A stretch of DNA of 64,000 bases from Phoenix dactylifera (GCF_009389715.1 NW_024068262.1:1-64000), one strand, 5' to 3'. Counted from the stretch's first letter, positions 1 through 12,508 are shown. The notes: generated by a model not told the origin, from the sequence alone. Program-made: numbers and translations.

Positions 1-431
1 GGCACAAGAGAAGTTAAAACTGAAATATTAGGAAGCTGCATACACATTTAACCAAAAATAAGTACATTGATGCATTATGACAACTGCAAATTGCAATAAG
101 TGTTTAAAGAATTAAAAGGCACAAATATATGAGGCCACAGCATCTAAGCATTTGCTGATAGTGACACGTTCATTCGCCTCTTTTTTGATGAGAAGATGGA
201 GTGTATTTGTCACCATCGCATTAAGGATATGAAGGCATGTTTGATCTTAAACTGAAGGTTAGAATTTGGTCTGAGTGGATCACCATTTCAGAAAAAAGGA
301 GCACAAAATACTACCAAATAAGAATCCTACCAGAATGAAAAAGATAAAAGTCTAGGCACAACCATTATTTATTTTCTGAGGCCACTTCTTCCAGAGGATG
401 CAACAAGAGTGGTCAGTTTAGAAAACTTTAC

Positions 432-2638
432 CTCTCCAAGGAATAAGGCAGACAGGATGACTGTAAAAAAAGGCTCCATAGCTTTGATTGTGTGAGTGAA
501 TGAAACAGCAACTTTTCCCAAGCTCATATTAGTGAAAAGGTTGCCCAATGTGTGGAAAATAGCCAATGGCAGGATTGCTACAAGCTAGCATTTAGATACC
601 CACATTAAGATGCAAGATTTATGACTTTGCATTGGTCAACATCATCAAAAAACAATTCATGCACGACATTTTGAAATACCTGTGAAGAAGAAAGCTTAGG
701 TCTTTTGTAAAGGTTTGTAGACCACATCAGAAAGACAAGAACTGTTCCAATGGCAACTTGAAAAGCTGTGATAGTTATTGGGAATGGATACACTTTCAAA
801 ACCTGTCATACATAGCAATATCATTCATTTGTTTCCACTCTGGCATCAGATGACAAGAAGGCAAAACAATCAAATTGAGCAGATTTCTAACAAATCTTGT
901 TTCAAAAAAAAAAATCACTTTCTTTTACGAAGTAGTAAATTTACCCAACAAAAAAAATGTTAAAAAAAATATTAACACACCAAATGGAACACATTGCCCC
1001 AAAATGAGCTTTTCAGTCAATCACAGAAGAGATGGAGCAGGAAAATGTTCCTTGACTTATTTACCCTGGAAACCAGAGCTTTAAATTACTGAAAAACATA
1101 TTTTAATCTTATTTTCTGGCATTACTTCATGTACAAATAGTGTTATATGCCAACCTAACAGCAAAGAGATGCTCAGATACTGAGTATAATTCACCAGAGG
1201 TCATATATGAGTTGTTTACATTCTTCCCAAGGATCCGGTCAGATAGCCAAAACCATTGTAAATACAGGCTTATGTATGCATATGGCACCTCTCTTCAAAA
1301 ACTTGCTTGGATCCCTCCATGTAGCCACCTTGCATGGTGACCATTTTTTCTTTTTCCCCAACCAGAATACAATATACCACCACAAGTCACTAACAAGGCA
1401 TCCTTTCTTCTAGATGGATCTCACTGGAGCTCTTAGAGATCCCGTAGTTTTCAGCGATCACACAGTATGAGTGTGTGGATACTCATAAAAAGTATGGTCA
1501 CTTTAGGGATCATCCTCCTTCGTAGCTTCTTTCTGCTGTCCTTTGGAATTTCATCCATTCTGCTTGTCGCAGCTACAAGTTTCAGGCTCTCCAAATAATC
1601 GGCGCATCTTTCCTTGCATGGAGCATACCAGCATGACTGTCATTTCAAGCAGATCTAAGAAGGATCCTAGGAATATGGGTTGACGTTCCTACATTCTACA
1701 GGAAATTTGATGGAAAACTGACTTCTTGCGGGGTTATCTAACGTCACATTCCTATCTCCTGTTAGCGAATGTAACTGTATCCTCCATGATTTCCAATGGC
1801 TTAGCAACATACAAATTGATATCATCCTTCCTTTTATCCTTCATACAGAGAAAGGCCAATTAAGTGCCATAAACTACACATCCTTCATACAGAGAAAGGC
1901 CAATTAATTGCCGTAAACTACACAAGCTATCGTTGCCGCCCTTTGAGGAAAAAAAGGAAGCAGGGGACGGACGGGAGGAGCAAGGCTATATTAGACATGC
2001 ACGCAATTTCAGCTTGCAGGGGGTTTTAGAGAAGAGGAAGGAAAGAAAAGTTTATATAAGGCGGAGAAATCGCACGATGAAGAGTATAAGAAGAGGCACG
2101 GCTGCATGAAACAAAAAAAGGGAAGCACATGAGAAGATTGACGCCAATGACCAATCGGTACAAGGCACGCGACAGATGTCAGATGATCCCGTAGTTTCCG
2201 TTTCTTTTCTTTATTATAACGAAGTTAGACCGAAGGTAAATTAATAAAAAAAAACAATATTAAAAAAAAAGGAGGAAGACGAGGAGGAGAGCTACCTGTT
2301 TGTCGAATATGTTAAAGTATATGTTGAAGATGTACCAGAGGGCGAAAAGAGCCACTAGCTGCAACGCATCCACCAGGGCCTCCGACCCGGCCTTGCTCTC
2401 GCCGTCGGCGGCCGCACGGACCAAGGTGGCCCCGCGACCGGGGAGGGGGGCGGCGTGCCGGAGGCGGGGACGGGACGGGAAGAAAAGAGGGCGACTGGCG
2501 ATTGAGAGGGAGAGGGACCTCCATCTACAGCGGGATGCCGATATGGCTTGGCCCGAGCACGATCCTACGAAGGCGGTGCCCCGGGAGAGGGGCGGCGGGC
2601 GAGATGGTGGAGAAGGCCGCCGCGGTGCTCTGCTGCAT
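432..2638 (-). CDS. PPT: Phosphoenolpyruvate/phosphate translocator, plastid inner envelope (5' part; 3' end beyond window)
   Basis: Three exons read on the minus strand: 2638-2296, 802-680 and 584-432, all joined in phase 0 with GT/AG borders. Joined, they give a transit-peptide-like start ([10 protein letters not shown]...), a first membrane helix ([19 protein letters not shown]), a second ([12 protein letters not shown]...), then [14 protein letters not shown] and [14 protein letters not shown]. The last two are the signature of PEP/phosphate translocators; triose-phosphate and glucose-6-phosphate carriers differ at these positions. Family members exchange PEP for phosphate across the plastid inner envelope and feed the shikimate pathway. 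The first exon has a problem. The conserved start at 2638 runs into a stop at 2525, while the mature part is in another frame, so one base is gained or two are lost near 2525-2545. An upstream ATG in the mature frame exists at 2667. Positions 1-431 are intron; the remaining exons lie to the left of the window. The family is clear; whether this copy is functional is not. Confidence 0.85.
803..2295 (-). other. First intron of the PPT gene
   Basis: This is a 1.5-kb intron between the transit-peptide exon and the second exon, with donor GT at 2295-2294 and acceptor AG at 804-803 on the minus strand. It is AT-rich. A near-direct repeat at about 1840-1920 contains 'cttcatacagagaaaggccaatta' twice. 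I see no other gene in it. Confidence 0.7.
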
Positions 2639-2639
2639 T

Positions 2640-4175
2640 TTTTTTTTTGGGTTCTTTTTTTGACCACCGCGCCACCTCAAGACAGAGCACGGAGACAAAG
2701 GCAGAACGAGAGTATACGAATATTGCGTGCGTGTGCTCCGGGGAGGAAGAGGCTTGGGTTGGTTTGGTTTGGCAGCTTTCGCTTCTCTGAAACAAAATAT
2801 AAATATATGTGTATACAAAATGCTGATCAAAAAATAATTGCTTTCATCCAAAATAAATTAATTATTTTAAGTTATGTATGCGTCCTGTTACGATGCTCTT
2901 GCAGGGTGGACTCTATTATTAATGCTGATGGCACGCGAAACCTGCTTACGACATCCGTAGGTCCTCTTATCATTTAATAGTGGATTCCCAGTGCAGGGTG
3001 GGCTCCATTATTAACGCTCTTACTGCCATCTATTCGGTAAATTTATATATTAATTTTTTTTAAAATGTGTATATATGAATATTCTGAAAATTAACAAATT
3101 TTAAATATTTATATTTTCTATGCCGTAAATATTGAAAAAAAATATATTTAGAATGATAAATAGAACACTAATTAATTGAAAAGCTTCTAAATTTTTTAAA
3201 AAATTTGACATCCATTCAGCAAAAGATTTTCAAAATAAGGATATATATATTAATCAGCATATGAGTATTTCAAAAAAAATAAAACACTTTGAATAGATAT
3301 TTATTTTGAGTGATGAATAGAATTTTAATTGGAAGACTTCTAATTTTTTTTTAAAAAGCGTATCATATATTTAATTAAAAAAACTTAAGGCAAAGCTATC
3401 TATTAATCGACATGAGTATGTTAGAAAAATTAAAAAGTTTCAAATACTTTCATCCATTTAAAGTGATAAATAAAATTTTAATTGAAAGACTTCTAAAAAA
3501 TTTTAAAACCATATCATCTTACATTATTTATTATTTTATTCTGAAAGGTAGTCTTTTACGGCAAGAATTGCATATGACATTGCCAAGTATATGTAGCAAA
3601 TATTGCCAAGTGTACATAATAAAAGCTGGCCTTCTATTCAGCAAAAAAAATTATTAAGATAAAGCCATCTATTAATCTTTTTTTAGAAAATTCTATATGT
3701 GAGTATTTAAGAAAAATTAGGAAGACCAAAATATATTCATTTTCTATACCCCATAAATTGAAGAGATATCTATTTAAAATGATAAAAAGAATTTTAATTA
3801 AAAGACTTCTTAAAATTTTTTAAAAGCTTGCCATCTTACACTGCACTTATCATTCTTTTGTAGCTCAATCAAAACTTATCAACATTCACAAATTCTGTAT
3901 ATGCATATAAATCCTATGCAGCACACGCAACTAGTATCTAAAAAAATAGTTTTTTTGACATCCTAGGCATATTCTTAGACGAAGATATCTAAATCTTAGC
4001 CTGTATGACAATCCAAGATCAAAAAACTCTATTTAAATATTAATTTAAATTTTATAATTATAAATTTATTTTAAAAGTAAAATATCGGTTGATATAAACA
4101 TATCTTATCCACCAATATTTCAGGTTTCATCGGGTTTATATCAACCGCACATATATATGTCAATGTACATATACA

Positions 4176-4211
<36 letters not shown>

Positions 4212-5140
4212 TATATATGTATGTATGTATGTATCAAGAGGTTTCTGATTCTAATAAAAATAAAGTCTCAACGAAGATGAAAATCTTATGGAATACTTAA
4301 AAAAAAAAAGCTGTCCCAGCTCTCTTGGAAATATTGAAGCGATGCGAATTTGGATGAGTGGTTATGTATCTTCCTTTAGCAATTAAAGGTGCATGTGCAA
4401 GTATTGAAACATGCATAATTATATTACAGATGAATTCTTCCTCCTTTAAAAAAAAATAAAATTAACAACGTATTTATTATGTTTTATTTTTAAAATTTTT
4501 AGCTAGAGTGTTTTGAGCTAATCATGGCTTATCACTCTTTTCCTCCACTGAGTTGTGGAGACCACAAAGGGAAAAAGAAGCAACAGCGTGCGATATTTTG
4601 AAATTCCGACATTACCACTTTATTCATTTTACAAGATATTTAATTTATTTTTTAATATATTTAGCACATAAGCTATCCTATGCCTCTGTCTTATAAATAG
4701 TATTTTTATCTACCGCACAGCTCTCAAAGTGCTCGGGTCTCTGTCACCTGTCCTTCTTTCGCGCGCGAAGGATACAAGTACGTCTCATAAAAACACCAGC
4801 AGGAACACCGTACCGCGCCACAAACCAACTCCCCTCGCCAGACCCCCTCTCTCTCTCAAAAATAAAAAATAAAAAATAAAAATAAAAATAAAAAGAAAAA
4901 CAATCTGGATGTGTCAGTTTCTGCCACGTAGTCAAAATTTGAGCCCCGCCCAACTTGGCCGACCCCGCAATGAATTGGATGCCGACCCCCGTCAAATTCC
5001 GAAACCGACTCGCCGTGTTTTGGCCGTAGTGGTGGGGGACTTTCTAAGGCTCTTTTTAATTTGTAAAAAATAAATGCGAATCGAGATTTTCTCGATTTTT
5101 ATATTTTGTTGGGAACCTTGTTGCAGGTTGTCATTTTGAC
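2640..5140. other. AT-rich intergenic region upstream of PPT
   Basis: No coding region is supportable. The first 200 bases hold the presumed promoter and leader of the minus-strand PPT gene. The rest is strongly AT-rich, with scattered similar phrases such as 'ttttaattgaaagacttct' around 3150-3830, which suggests an old internally repeated element. A microsatellite lies at 4171-4234. Confidence 0.5.
4171..4234. repeat. Palindromic (ACAT)n-(AT)n-(ATGT)n microsatellite
   Basis: About eight ACAT units are followed by an AT run and then ATGT units, so the two halves are reverse complements and could form a cruciform. Confidence 0.9.
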
Positions 5141-5156
5141 CACGGCTTTTAAGTTT

Positions 5157-6147
5157 TTTTTTTTTTTTTTTTTTTCTTAGAACGGGTGCTTCATGCAGTG
5201 CGTGTGTGAATACACCCAATAAAATCAAAATACAGTAACTCATGGAGTGCCAATGGCAACTCCCCCTCCCCTGACTAAAGAGCATAACCAGAATGGTGGG
5301 CCACGTAGGCAGCTACCCAGTCGGCTGCCCCGTTGGCCTCCCTAAATATATGCTCGGCCTGGATGGCCATCCCATCTCTCATCATCGCCACAATATCGCG
5401 GATCAAGGGGTGGTCTGTGTCCCCGCCCCTCAACCCCCTCTGAATCCACTGGATGACAGTGGCCGAGTCACCCTCTAGGATAATCGAGCTGGCCCGCAGA
5501 ACAACCCGCGCATGACGAAGGCCTGCCCAGGCTGCACGCAGCTCTGCTCCGGGGACCGATGTATCAAACAAGTGGCAGCCACCAGCAGCTACTGCCCTAG
5601 CGTCTGGATCCCGTATGACAAAGCCTGCACCGCCACGAGTGCCGCCATCCAAAACCGACCCATCGAAGTTGACCTTGAGGAAGCTCGGGGGTGGGGGCTC
5701 CCAGGTGAAAAACACCATCCGAGGAGCTGCCGAGGCAAAGGAGAAGCCCCAGATGTCCCAAGCTGTCAAAGGTCTGTCCGTAGGTAGGGTGGCTCTGATC
5801 TCTGTGGCCTGTGCCCGAGCAAGCTCTGCTACAAACCTTGGTGACAACCTACGCTCGCCAAAAGTGCGAGCGTTCCTAACCAACCAAATCTGGTATGCTG
5901 TACAGCTCGCTCTGATACCCTCATCGCGGGTTTGAGAACTGGCTAACCACTGTCGTACCACTCCGAGAAACTGTAATCGCGCGCTCCGCGCCCCCTGCTG
6001 GAACCCAGTCCACTGCCATGTCGCCCTCGCCCATGTACACTGGAAGAGCACATGGTCCACTGATTCCTCAGCTCCACACGTCTCACACTCTGTCGAGACT
6101 CCCCCGCCACGCCTGCTCAACTCGGCTCTCGTCGGAAGGCGGCTCCA
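5157..6147 (-). mobile_element. 5'-truncated LINE (non-LTR retrotransposon) 3' end
   Basis: This minus-strand copy ends in a poly(A) tail, seen as a run of about 22 T at 5154-5175 on the plus strand, roughly 100 bases after its stop codon. It is flanked by near-identical 16-bp duplications: CACGGCTTTTAAGTTT at 5141-5156 and CACGGCTTTGAAGTTT at 6148-6163. Such duplications and a ragged 5' truncation are expected from target-primed reverse transcription. Only the zinc-knuckle/RNase H end of ORF2 is present. The single mismatch between the duplications and the intact reading frame suggest a fairly recent insertion. Confidence 0.85.
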
Positions 6148-6150
6148 CAC
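5275..6150 (-). CDS. LINE ORF2 C-terminus: zf-RVT and RNase H domains
   Basis: An open frame of 291 codons. The first 40 residues match the reverse-transcriptase-associated zinc-binding domain (zf-RVT), with a CETC...H-x-LFQC pattern. The C-terminal 130 residues are a plant LINE-type RNase H (RVT_3) with all four acidic positions visible: KVNFDGS, PGAELRAAW, LEGDSA and NGAADW. The frame is uninterrupted, but the reverse transcriptase and endonuclease are missing, so this is a dead retrotransposon tail and not a cellular gene. Its first codon lies inside the target duplication, so the nominal start is accidental. Confidence 0.85.
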   Translation of the reverse strand: MWSRLPTRAELSRRGGGVSTECETCGAEESVDHVLFQCTWARATWQWTGFQQGARSARLQFLGVVRQWLASSQTRDEGIRASCTAYQIWLVRNARTFGERRLSPRFVAELARAQATEIRATLPTDRPLTAWDIWGFSFASAAPRMVFFTWEPPPPSFLKVNFDGSVLDGGTRGGAGFVIRDPDARAVAAGGCHLFDTSVPGAELRAAWAGLRHARVVLRASSIILEGDSATVIQWIQRGLRGGDTDHPLIRDIVAMMRDGMAIQAEHIFREANGAADWVAAYVAHHSGYAL

Positions 6151-6163
6151 GGCTTTGAAGTTT

Positions 6164-6593
6164 GACCATGGATTTGGAGCCCTTCTTTACCGCGACCCTT
6201 TAAATGGAAGTACGGGACACTTCTGTCTCGTATGGTCGGCTGGCGGGCGGCTTCAAATGAACCCGGATGGATTTAGGGCAAGGTGCTCTTCCTCCTCCTT
6301 ATTGCTACTCGGTCTTGTCCTTATTGATAATACGTATCAGCCTAGAATTCCAATACCTCGCTAGCCGACACATATTTGACTTGTTTTATATCCAAGGCTG
6401 ACTAGAGAAGCAAAACGGTTTGATACTGGATCCAAACCGAAGTTAGTTTTGGAAGGGCAATATAGATTAAAAAAATAAATCTTGAACATAGGATCAAATA
6501 ATATTGATATCATCAAATCTAAGTAGAGAGATTCTTTCCTATAGTTATTTTTTATCAGTAAAATCTTTTACATGTTCAATAAGAAACAAACGT
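6164..6593. other. Intergenic, nothing recognised
   Basis: This stretch lies between the LINE and the TRIM-like element and has no supportable coding signal. The short open frame at 6155-6364 has no family features. Confidence 0.4.
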
Positions 6594-6967
6594 AGATAGG
6601 TTTAAGAAATTCTACCCAGCAAATAACCGATATGGGACTAAGCACACGCCTGCACGGATCCTCACATATTTTCTCCGTTCAAGTCCTAACGTTCTCGTCA
6701 GGCTAAGGGTTTAAACCCATTTAAATCTATCCACAAACACCACGATCGATCAGTAGCCAGCTCCAATGTAATATACTGCAGTGTTCCATAGTCTACATAG
6801 ATTATGGACTGGATCCGCTCTGATACTATTTGTAACAACCCAGGATCTCACCCAAAATGGCTAGCTGGAAGGTATTATTTGAATTTCTTAATCATGTATA
6901 AGTACCCAAGATCTACCTAGCGAATAACCGATGTGGGACTAAACATACGCCCGCATGGATCATCACA
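6594..6967 (-). mobile_element. TRIM-like miniature LTR element, copy 1
   Basis: The right LTR is 6831-6967 (TGTAACAACCC...ATCACA on the plus strand). Its inner part, with 'ataaccgatgtgggactaa', recurs at about 6620-6670 as a truncated left LTR. Between them, 'gctctgatacta' at 6818-6829 is the reverse complement of the tRNA-Met primer site TGGTATCAGAGC, two bases from the LTR end. A degenerate polypurine tract (ctccg) follows the other LTR. The order LTR, primer site, about 160 bp, purine tract, LTR on the minus strand is that of a terminal-repeat retrotransposon in miniature. It encodes nothing. Confidence 0.7.
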
Positions 6968-7152
6968 CTACAACTATGAATATAGATGTCTAGCTATTGT
7001 AAAATGACTTCTTCAATTGAATAAATTTTCTATCTTTTCTTTATTGTTTTATGACTTTTGAGAGTTTCCTTTGTTGTTTCTTCCCCCTATCTTGCTACTC
7101 TATTTATGTAGATCTTCTTTTTCAAGAAGAGGGATCGTAGTTTGCAGTATTT

Positions 7153-8650
7153 TGGCATCAGAGTATTTCATTTTGCTCGTGGTGTTCTACATCAATATTG
7201 AACTCATGGTTCATCAAATCACTTACAATGCTTCAGTGCAGGATATAGAACTGACAGACCTAGATATCCAACAATTGCAACAATAGAAAGTGCAACTACA
7301 GATGAAGCATGATCATGAGGTTGGTCGCAATTGTTGTCTTAAAGAATCAGATCGAGAGGATGATACACTATTGGATGCATCTTCCAAGCATCTCATTAAC
7401 CCTATCCACCGTTGTGTTTTAAATCGAGGATCAATTTATCTTCCTCCACTTGATGAGAGAGACTTACATGTTCATTGCTCTTTGACATCGAACCCAAGTT
7501 TCTTGAGTTTTATAGGAGGTTTAATTCAAAGTTCTTCCTTGACTGGATCACCACCATTGAGATGTTCTTTGAAGTTATGGACATCCCAGTTAACACGAAG
7601 ATGAAGATTATGTCATTAAAATTATGGGAAGATGCATCCATCTGGTAGCAGAATATTTAATGCTTTTGAGTGAGCATTTGGAAAATGAAGATGATCACTA
7701 ATTGGCTAAAGATGGAGAAGCATTTATGCTTCCACTTTCTTCTAATTGATCACTCTCACTATTTTTATTAATCCTATATGAATCTAAAACGGGGTGAAAA
7801 GAGCATCACCAACTACATAGAGAAGATTTTCAAAATCTTTAGCATGCCAGCATAAGGATGAAGGAACTTGTGTCCTCCATTATCTAAATGGTTTATTGGT
7901 TTCAATCTATGATGAGATTGTAAATCACACAAAATAGCATATGAACGGCACCAACCAAAAGACATTGCATGCTAAAAGGAACCTAAGGAAAGCTCATAGC
8001 CGTTAATATCCCTCGACGAACTCACAAGGCTTGCAACAAGAAGCTTGCTTCAGTCCCATAAGGTGGACTCATTAAGATCTCTTATAGCCATACCAACTAG
8101 GGAGCAACAAGAAACACCCCAAAAAAAAAAGAGAACCTCACAAGCATCCCTAGAAGTTGCTTGCCCCATGACTTTTGCATGTTAAGCATTTATAGAAAGA
8201 AGGCATTAAGCTTTTGAATTTCATGATGACATCCATCACTGAACTCCACATTGTTGATATAGATGATGAACGGGAGGGTAAGTATGAAGAATATGACATT
8301 GATTGACAAAAGTTGGCTAGTTAACCCATATACGATGAGGAATCAGATGATGACACCACCGTCAAGCTTGAACTAGATCGAGGCCAAAGGCTTGTCTTTG
8401 TTGGTACTGCTGTATGCAGCAAAAGTCAAACAAGAGGGTTGGCTTTTGTTGCTCCTATTTTTCTCCCATGATCGGGTGGAAAGGAGAGAATGGGAGTGGA
8501 TCGATGTGTGGGTATGCAATTGATGTCCAAACCAGAAAGGATGGTTCAACGTGGGATTGCATTGACCTTTAAAAACTTTCGCAACTAAGGTGTCACCTTT
8601 GTGGAGAAGGGTGCTATAACTATGAAACTATTGATCTAAAGCTAAAGACT
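7153..8650 (+). pseudogene. Degraded Ty3/gypsy retrotransposon: primer site and gag remnant
   Basis: TGGCATCAGAGT at 7153-7164 resembles the tRNA-Met primer-binding site. At 7481-7648 one frame reads like the gag core of plant gypsy elements (a FLDW...FF motif, then KMKIMSLKLW) and ends at a TAG where the family has tryptophan. Further gag-like pieces follow out of frame: KRGEKSITNYIEKIF around 7790, and a HYLNGL-like piece around 7880. No protease, reverse transcriptase or integrase is recognisable, and stops and frameshifts are frequent. The 7070-7140 stretch before the primer site resembles 9705-9770, possibly the decayed 5' and 3' LTRs of one deleted element. Confidence 0.65.
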
Positions 8651-8759
8651 AGATGATAAATAAAGATAATGAAAGATAAACAAATTCAATTAGTAAATGC
8701 CTCTTCTCAAAGTAACAACTTAATACTTGTAACTAGCTACTATTGACTGTTGGAATAGA

Positions 8760-9035
8760 TGTCAGCACTTAGTTTTGTTACATCTTGTAGGCCATTATTA
8801 CTATGCATGGTAGCTACTTTCCTTCTACTGCTCTTATATTTTTAGTAGTGCTACCGCTCTTCCTACATTCTTGGTAGTGATAAAATAAGTGTCACCACTC
8901 AATTTTGATATTTGTTCTTACTGGGTTGCATCACATGATCCACTGTTGTTATACATGGTAGTTACTATCTTTCCACTACTTCTACACTCTATATAGTGCT
9001 ACCACTCCTATATTTTGGGTAGTGGTAACTACTAG
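8760..9035. repeat. Imperfect tandem duplication of about 180 bp
   Basis: Two adjoining blocks, about 8760-8890 and 8900-9035, share an ordered set of phrases: 'catggtag(c/t)tact', 'ctact', 'agtgctacc(g/a)ctc', 'tggtagtg'. They are diverged and noncoding. Confidence 0.55.
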
Positions 9036-9059
9036 TTAGTCACTTGCCATGCATTCCAC

Positions 9060-12000
9060 TCCACTAAAGTCCTCATCCTAAGCCGATAGCTCTTGTCCCT
9101 TTGGTCTGCCCCCCATATACTCGGTTTGCATCCTGATTCTTCAGCTAGTCAGCCTACACTCTTGATATTTCAACTTACACCCTTTATGTTTCAGCTTGCA
9201 CCCTTTGTGTTTCAACTTACACCCTTAGTATTGGATCTGAGGTTGGCATTTTTCCAGTAGTACTTAGCCTACTGGTCAAGTACTCTGGCTTGTTGATTGA
9301 GTAAAATTTCAAGTTGCTAGTCAATTATAACTTGTACTTTAACCTGCTAACTGAGTTCTCAATCTGTACCTTGGTACTTAATCAAATTAACATCCTTCTA
9401 GAACCTCTTATTTAGGCTGCATATGATGTCCTTTTCGTACATCTACTATTACTCTATCTTTACCAAATGATCTTTCGAGATTTGTCATTAACCAGTCTAT
9501 GAATCACAATCATCGATTTGGATGTGGTGTAAATAGTTTTGAACCAATATTTTTCACACCATTGGGAGACGTTTCTGCAATATCATCATCAACAGAGGGC
9601 CATGCAAAATATTGAATCTTGAGAAGCATCCTTCACTTTACAAACTTATCCCGTTCAAACAGGATAATGTGGTAACTATCTCCAAACATTCTCTTATTAA
9701 TTTATTGCTCTTATTCCTCCTATCTCGCTGCTCTATTATTGTGTAGATCTTCTTGCTCATGGAGAAATATCATCGTATTCACTACTCCCTTTGCTACATA
9801 ATATTATAGTGGTTGCTCAGAACCTTCACTATTTCCAAGAGACTTGCATCATATAGGAGGTAGGGTTGAAAAAAATTGAATACAGATCAAATATCAGTAT
9901 ATCCATATCTATGTCTATTTATATTTAATAAATATGAATATGGATATAAATATTAATAAGTTGCAAAAATTTATATCCATATTTATTTTAAACAGATATG
10001 AATACACATTGGATATTGAAGTATAGATATAATATGGCTATAAGTCAGAAAATTAAATTTTGTGATCACAAAAAATCAAATATATCACTAAATATAAGGT
10101 AAATTATCAGCAACATGTTAATTATCAATATCATACTTAGATTTAGTTATAATATATCATTTTTTAATTTTTGTTAAGTGTAAATGCAATAGAGTATTAT
10201 GTTCCCTCGTATCTCTTTGTGCACGTGCATATGCAGGCATGTACATGTTTGTGGCACGCGTATCTTTTCTAGGAAAAGGCCATTCATAGTTAGTTATTAT
10301 TATTTCAAAAAAATGAATTACTATTATGTCGTCATCTCAGTCTGATCATTATCATGTTTAACTACCATCTTATCTCTGCTCTTTGCTTCCAATATTAGAC
10401 ACAAGCGATGTAGGTGAGAGATAGTATGAACAGTTATGATTTAGTATTTATGTATGAAAGGGCTAATATAATTCGAAACTTCTCATTCTCTTGCAACTTG
10501 CAACAATCCTGATTATTTGCTGTAAGCTTTCCTCATATACCAATGAGAATGCTACTTTATGGATGAGGGGAGGGGGAGGAGGTTGCTAATTGCTTCTATT
10601 TTCCTTTCCATGCAAAATCGAAGGTGAAAACATGAGGAAGGAGATGACGGATGAATTGGATGCGCTTTATGTGCGTCCATTTTCAAGATATCAATACCAT
10701 GTATAAATTACATAATTGTTCATTAAATACTTTTGATTACAATCACTTGTTATATGTTAAGTAACTCAAATGTACATAACTTTCAAAAGAGAGCCGAACC
10801 TAATTATCAATTTTTATAATTTTAATTTTATAAAAGTATTTTATAAATTTGATAAAATTGTGATTATCAATCAAGTACTCTTTCTATTCATGAGCCAATT
10901 ATGTTATAGATGAGTTGCATGTAAAATTATTTTTTTAAAAAAAATAGAAGTGTTGCCGCCAAAATTCGAGTGCTGAGCTTGAAGAGGTCGGATGGGCTTC
11001 GAGCTGAAAAGATAAGTAGCCGCTAGCTGTGGTTATGCTCAGATTAAAAAATATACTTAGGAATTGATTTAAAAATAAAAAAGAAAGTTCATACTAAAGA
11101 ATTGTTAGAATTTGTCCAACGAAAAATTCTCTGATGTCTAAATCAGACAAAAAGTTTTATAAAAACAACAGAGATTTGAAAAAAATAAGAGAAAACAAGA
11201 GCAGCAGTGAGCACATATAAGAGTATATTTGGAGGTCTCTCAGGTATTATTTATATAAGGCAAGAGTCAGTATCCATTATAGAGTAAGTGAATATTTATT
11301 TAATTGCTCGATAACCGTCTACATGTTATGTGAGCTGTAGCTATCGCTGGTTGGAGAAGATTTAAATAGCTTGATGGCTTCTTTACTGGTGACCACGTGG
11401 CAAGCTGCTGTTATAGTAGATAATCATGCATATCAAATTTCTGATTTCTCACTGCCATATAGTGAGGTCACATAAAATCATAATCAAAAATTTTCTTTGT
11501 ATATCGATTGTGTTCCCATAATTTTCTTTTTTGTTGGTTAATGATGGTGAAAAAAGAGTCGCCGCAAGAAGTGGGTGGGGACCGCCGGGGCCAGAAGATC
11601 TTATAACGTCTCACCGGCCAAGGATTCGGCAAGTGTCTCCTCCTCCTCCACTAGTGTTCTAAAGAAATCTTGCCTGTTTTTTTGTTTCCTTCAACATAAC
11701 AAAGAGGGGTCTCAAGTGCAAGGGCAGTTACCATCGTATCAAGCATCTGATTTTATTTTAAAAATAAATATAAAGAAACTTTTCGAAACAACAAATGGTC
11801 GGTTCATAATTGGCCCTTCTACCTAACCGGCCAGTTTATTAGATACATCATACATCTCCTCCCTATGATGGCGAGATAACAATGTGCAAATAAGACATTG
11901 AAATCGATTGCACAATTGTTTATAATTTATGAATTTCGCGGTACTCGTAGATCATTTTAAAAGCGCTATCCAGCCTCGTCATGAAGATCGATAACAAAAA

Positions 12001-12071
12001 TGATACGGGGAGAAGTGTGCCCATATACGTACCTTAAAACTCCAGGTGTCGCGGTCGAAGTTCATATATAT

Positions 12072-12129
<58 letters not shown>

Positions 12130-12508
12130 TTGGGATTTGGATGTGGTTTCTTGTTCTATCTGGTTGGGCGCGACATATGTGATAGGTTCAACCATCAACA
12201 TTGCATCCTTAAAAGAAAAAATAAAAAAAATTGTTGATTTTCAGGTGCGCGTCTGATAGCCAAGAAAATCTGGGTGACGGAGAGCGGAGGAATCTCTAAT
12301 TACATTGGCGGCGGCAGGAGGCGACGCCCCCGGACCAAATCCCATGGACAGTCGGTCATTTCAGGAGGGGAGCGGGGTTCGGTCGGAGGAGGAAGAGGGA
12401 TAAAGAGAGCGACCGAATCCAATCCAATCCAATCCAAAGAAGAGTCAAATTACTCCTTGATAAGAAGAGAATCGTTATTAGCGAAGAAAGGAAGGGGGCG
12501 AGAGAGAG
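9060..12508. other. Noncoding region upstream of the UVR/ApaG gene
   Basis: At 9170-9240 three short repeats of 'tttcaacttacaccctt' type are seen. 9705-9790 may be the 3' LTR of the gypsy remnant. The remainder is AT-rich, with a TA microsatellite at 12080-12126. Positions from about 12250 are GC-richer and probably the promoter and leader of the next gene. No gene could be supported here. Confidence 0.5.
12080..12126. repeat. (TA)n microsatellite
   Basis: About 23 uninterrupted TA units about 380 bases upstream of the ATG at 12509. Confidence 0.95.

Noticed and set aside
2300-2977. 225-codon plus-strand open frame
   Set aside because: It overlaps the GC-rich minus-strand PPT exon and then low-complexity DNA; it has no family features.
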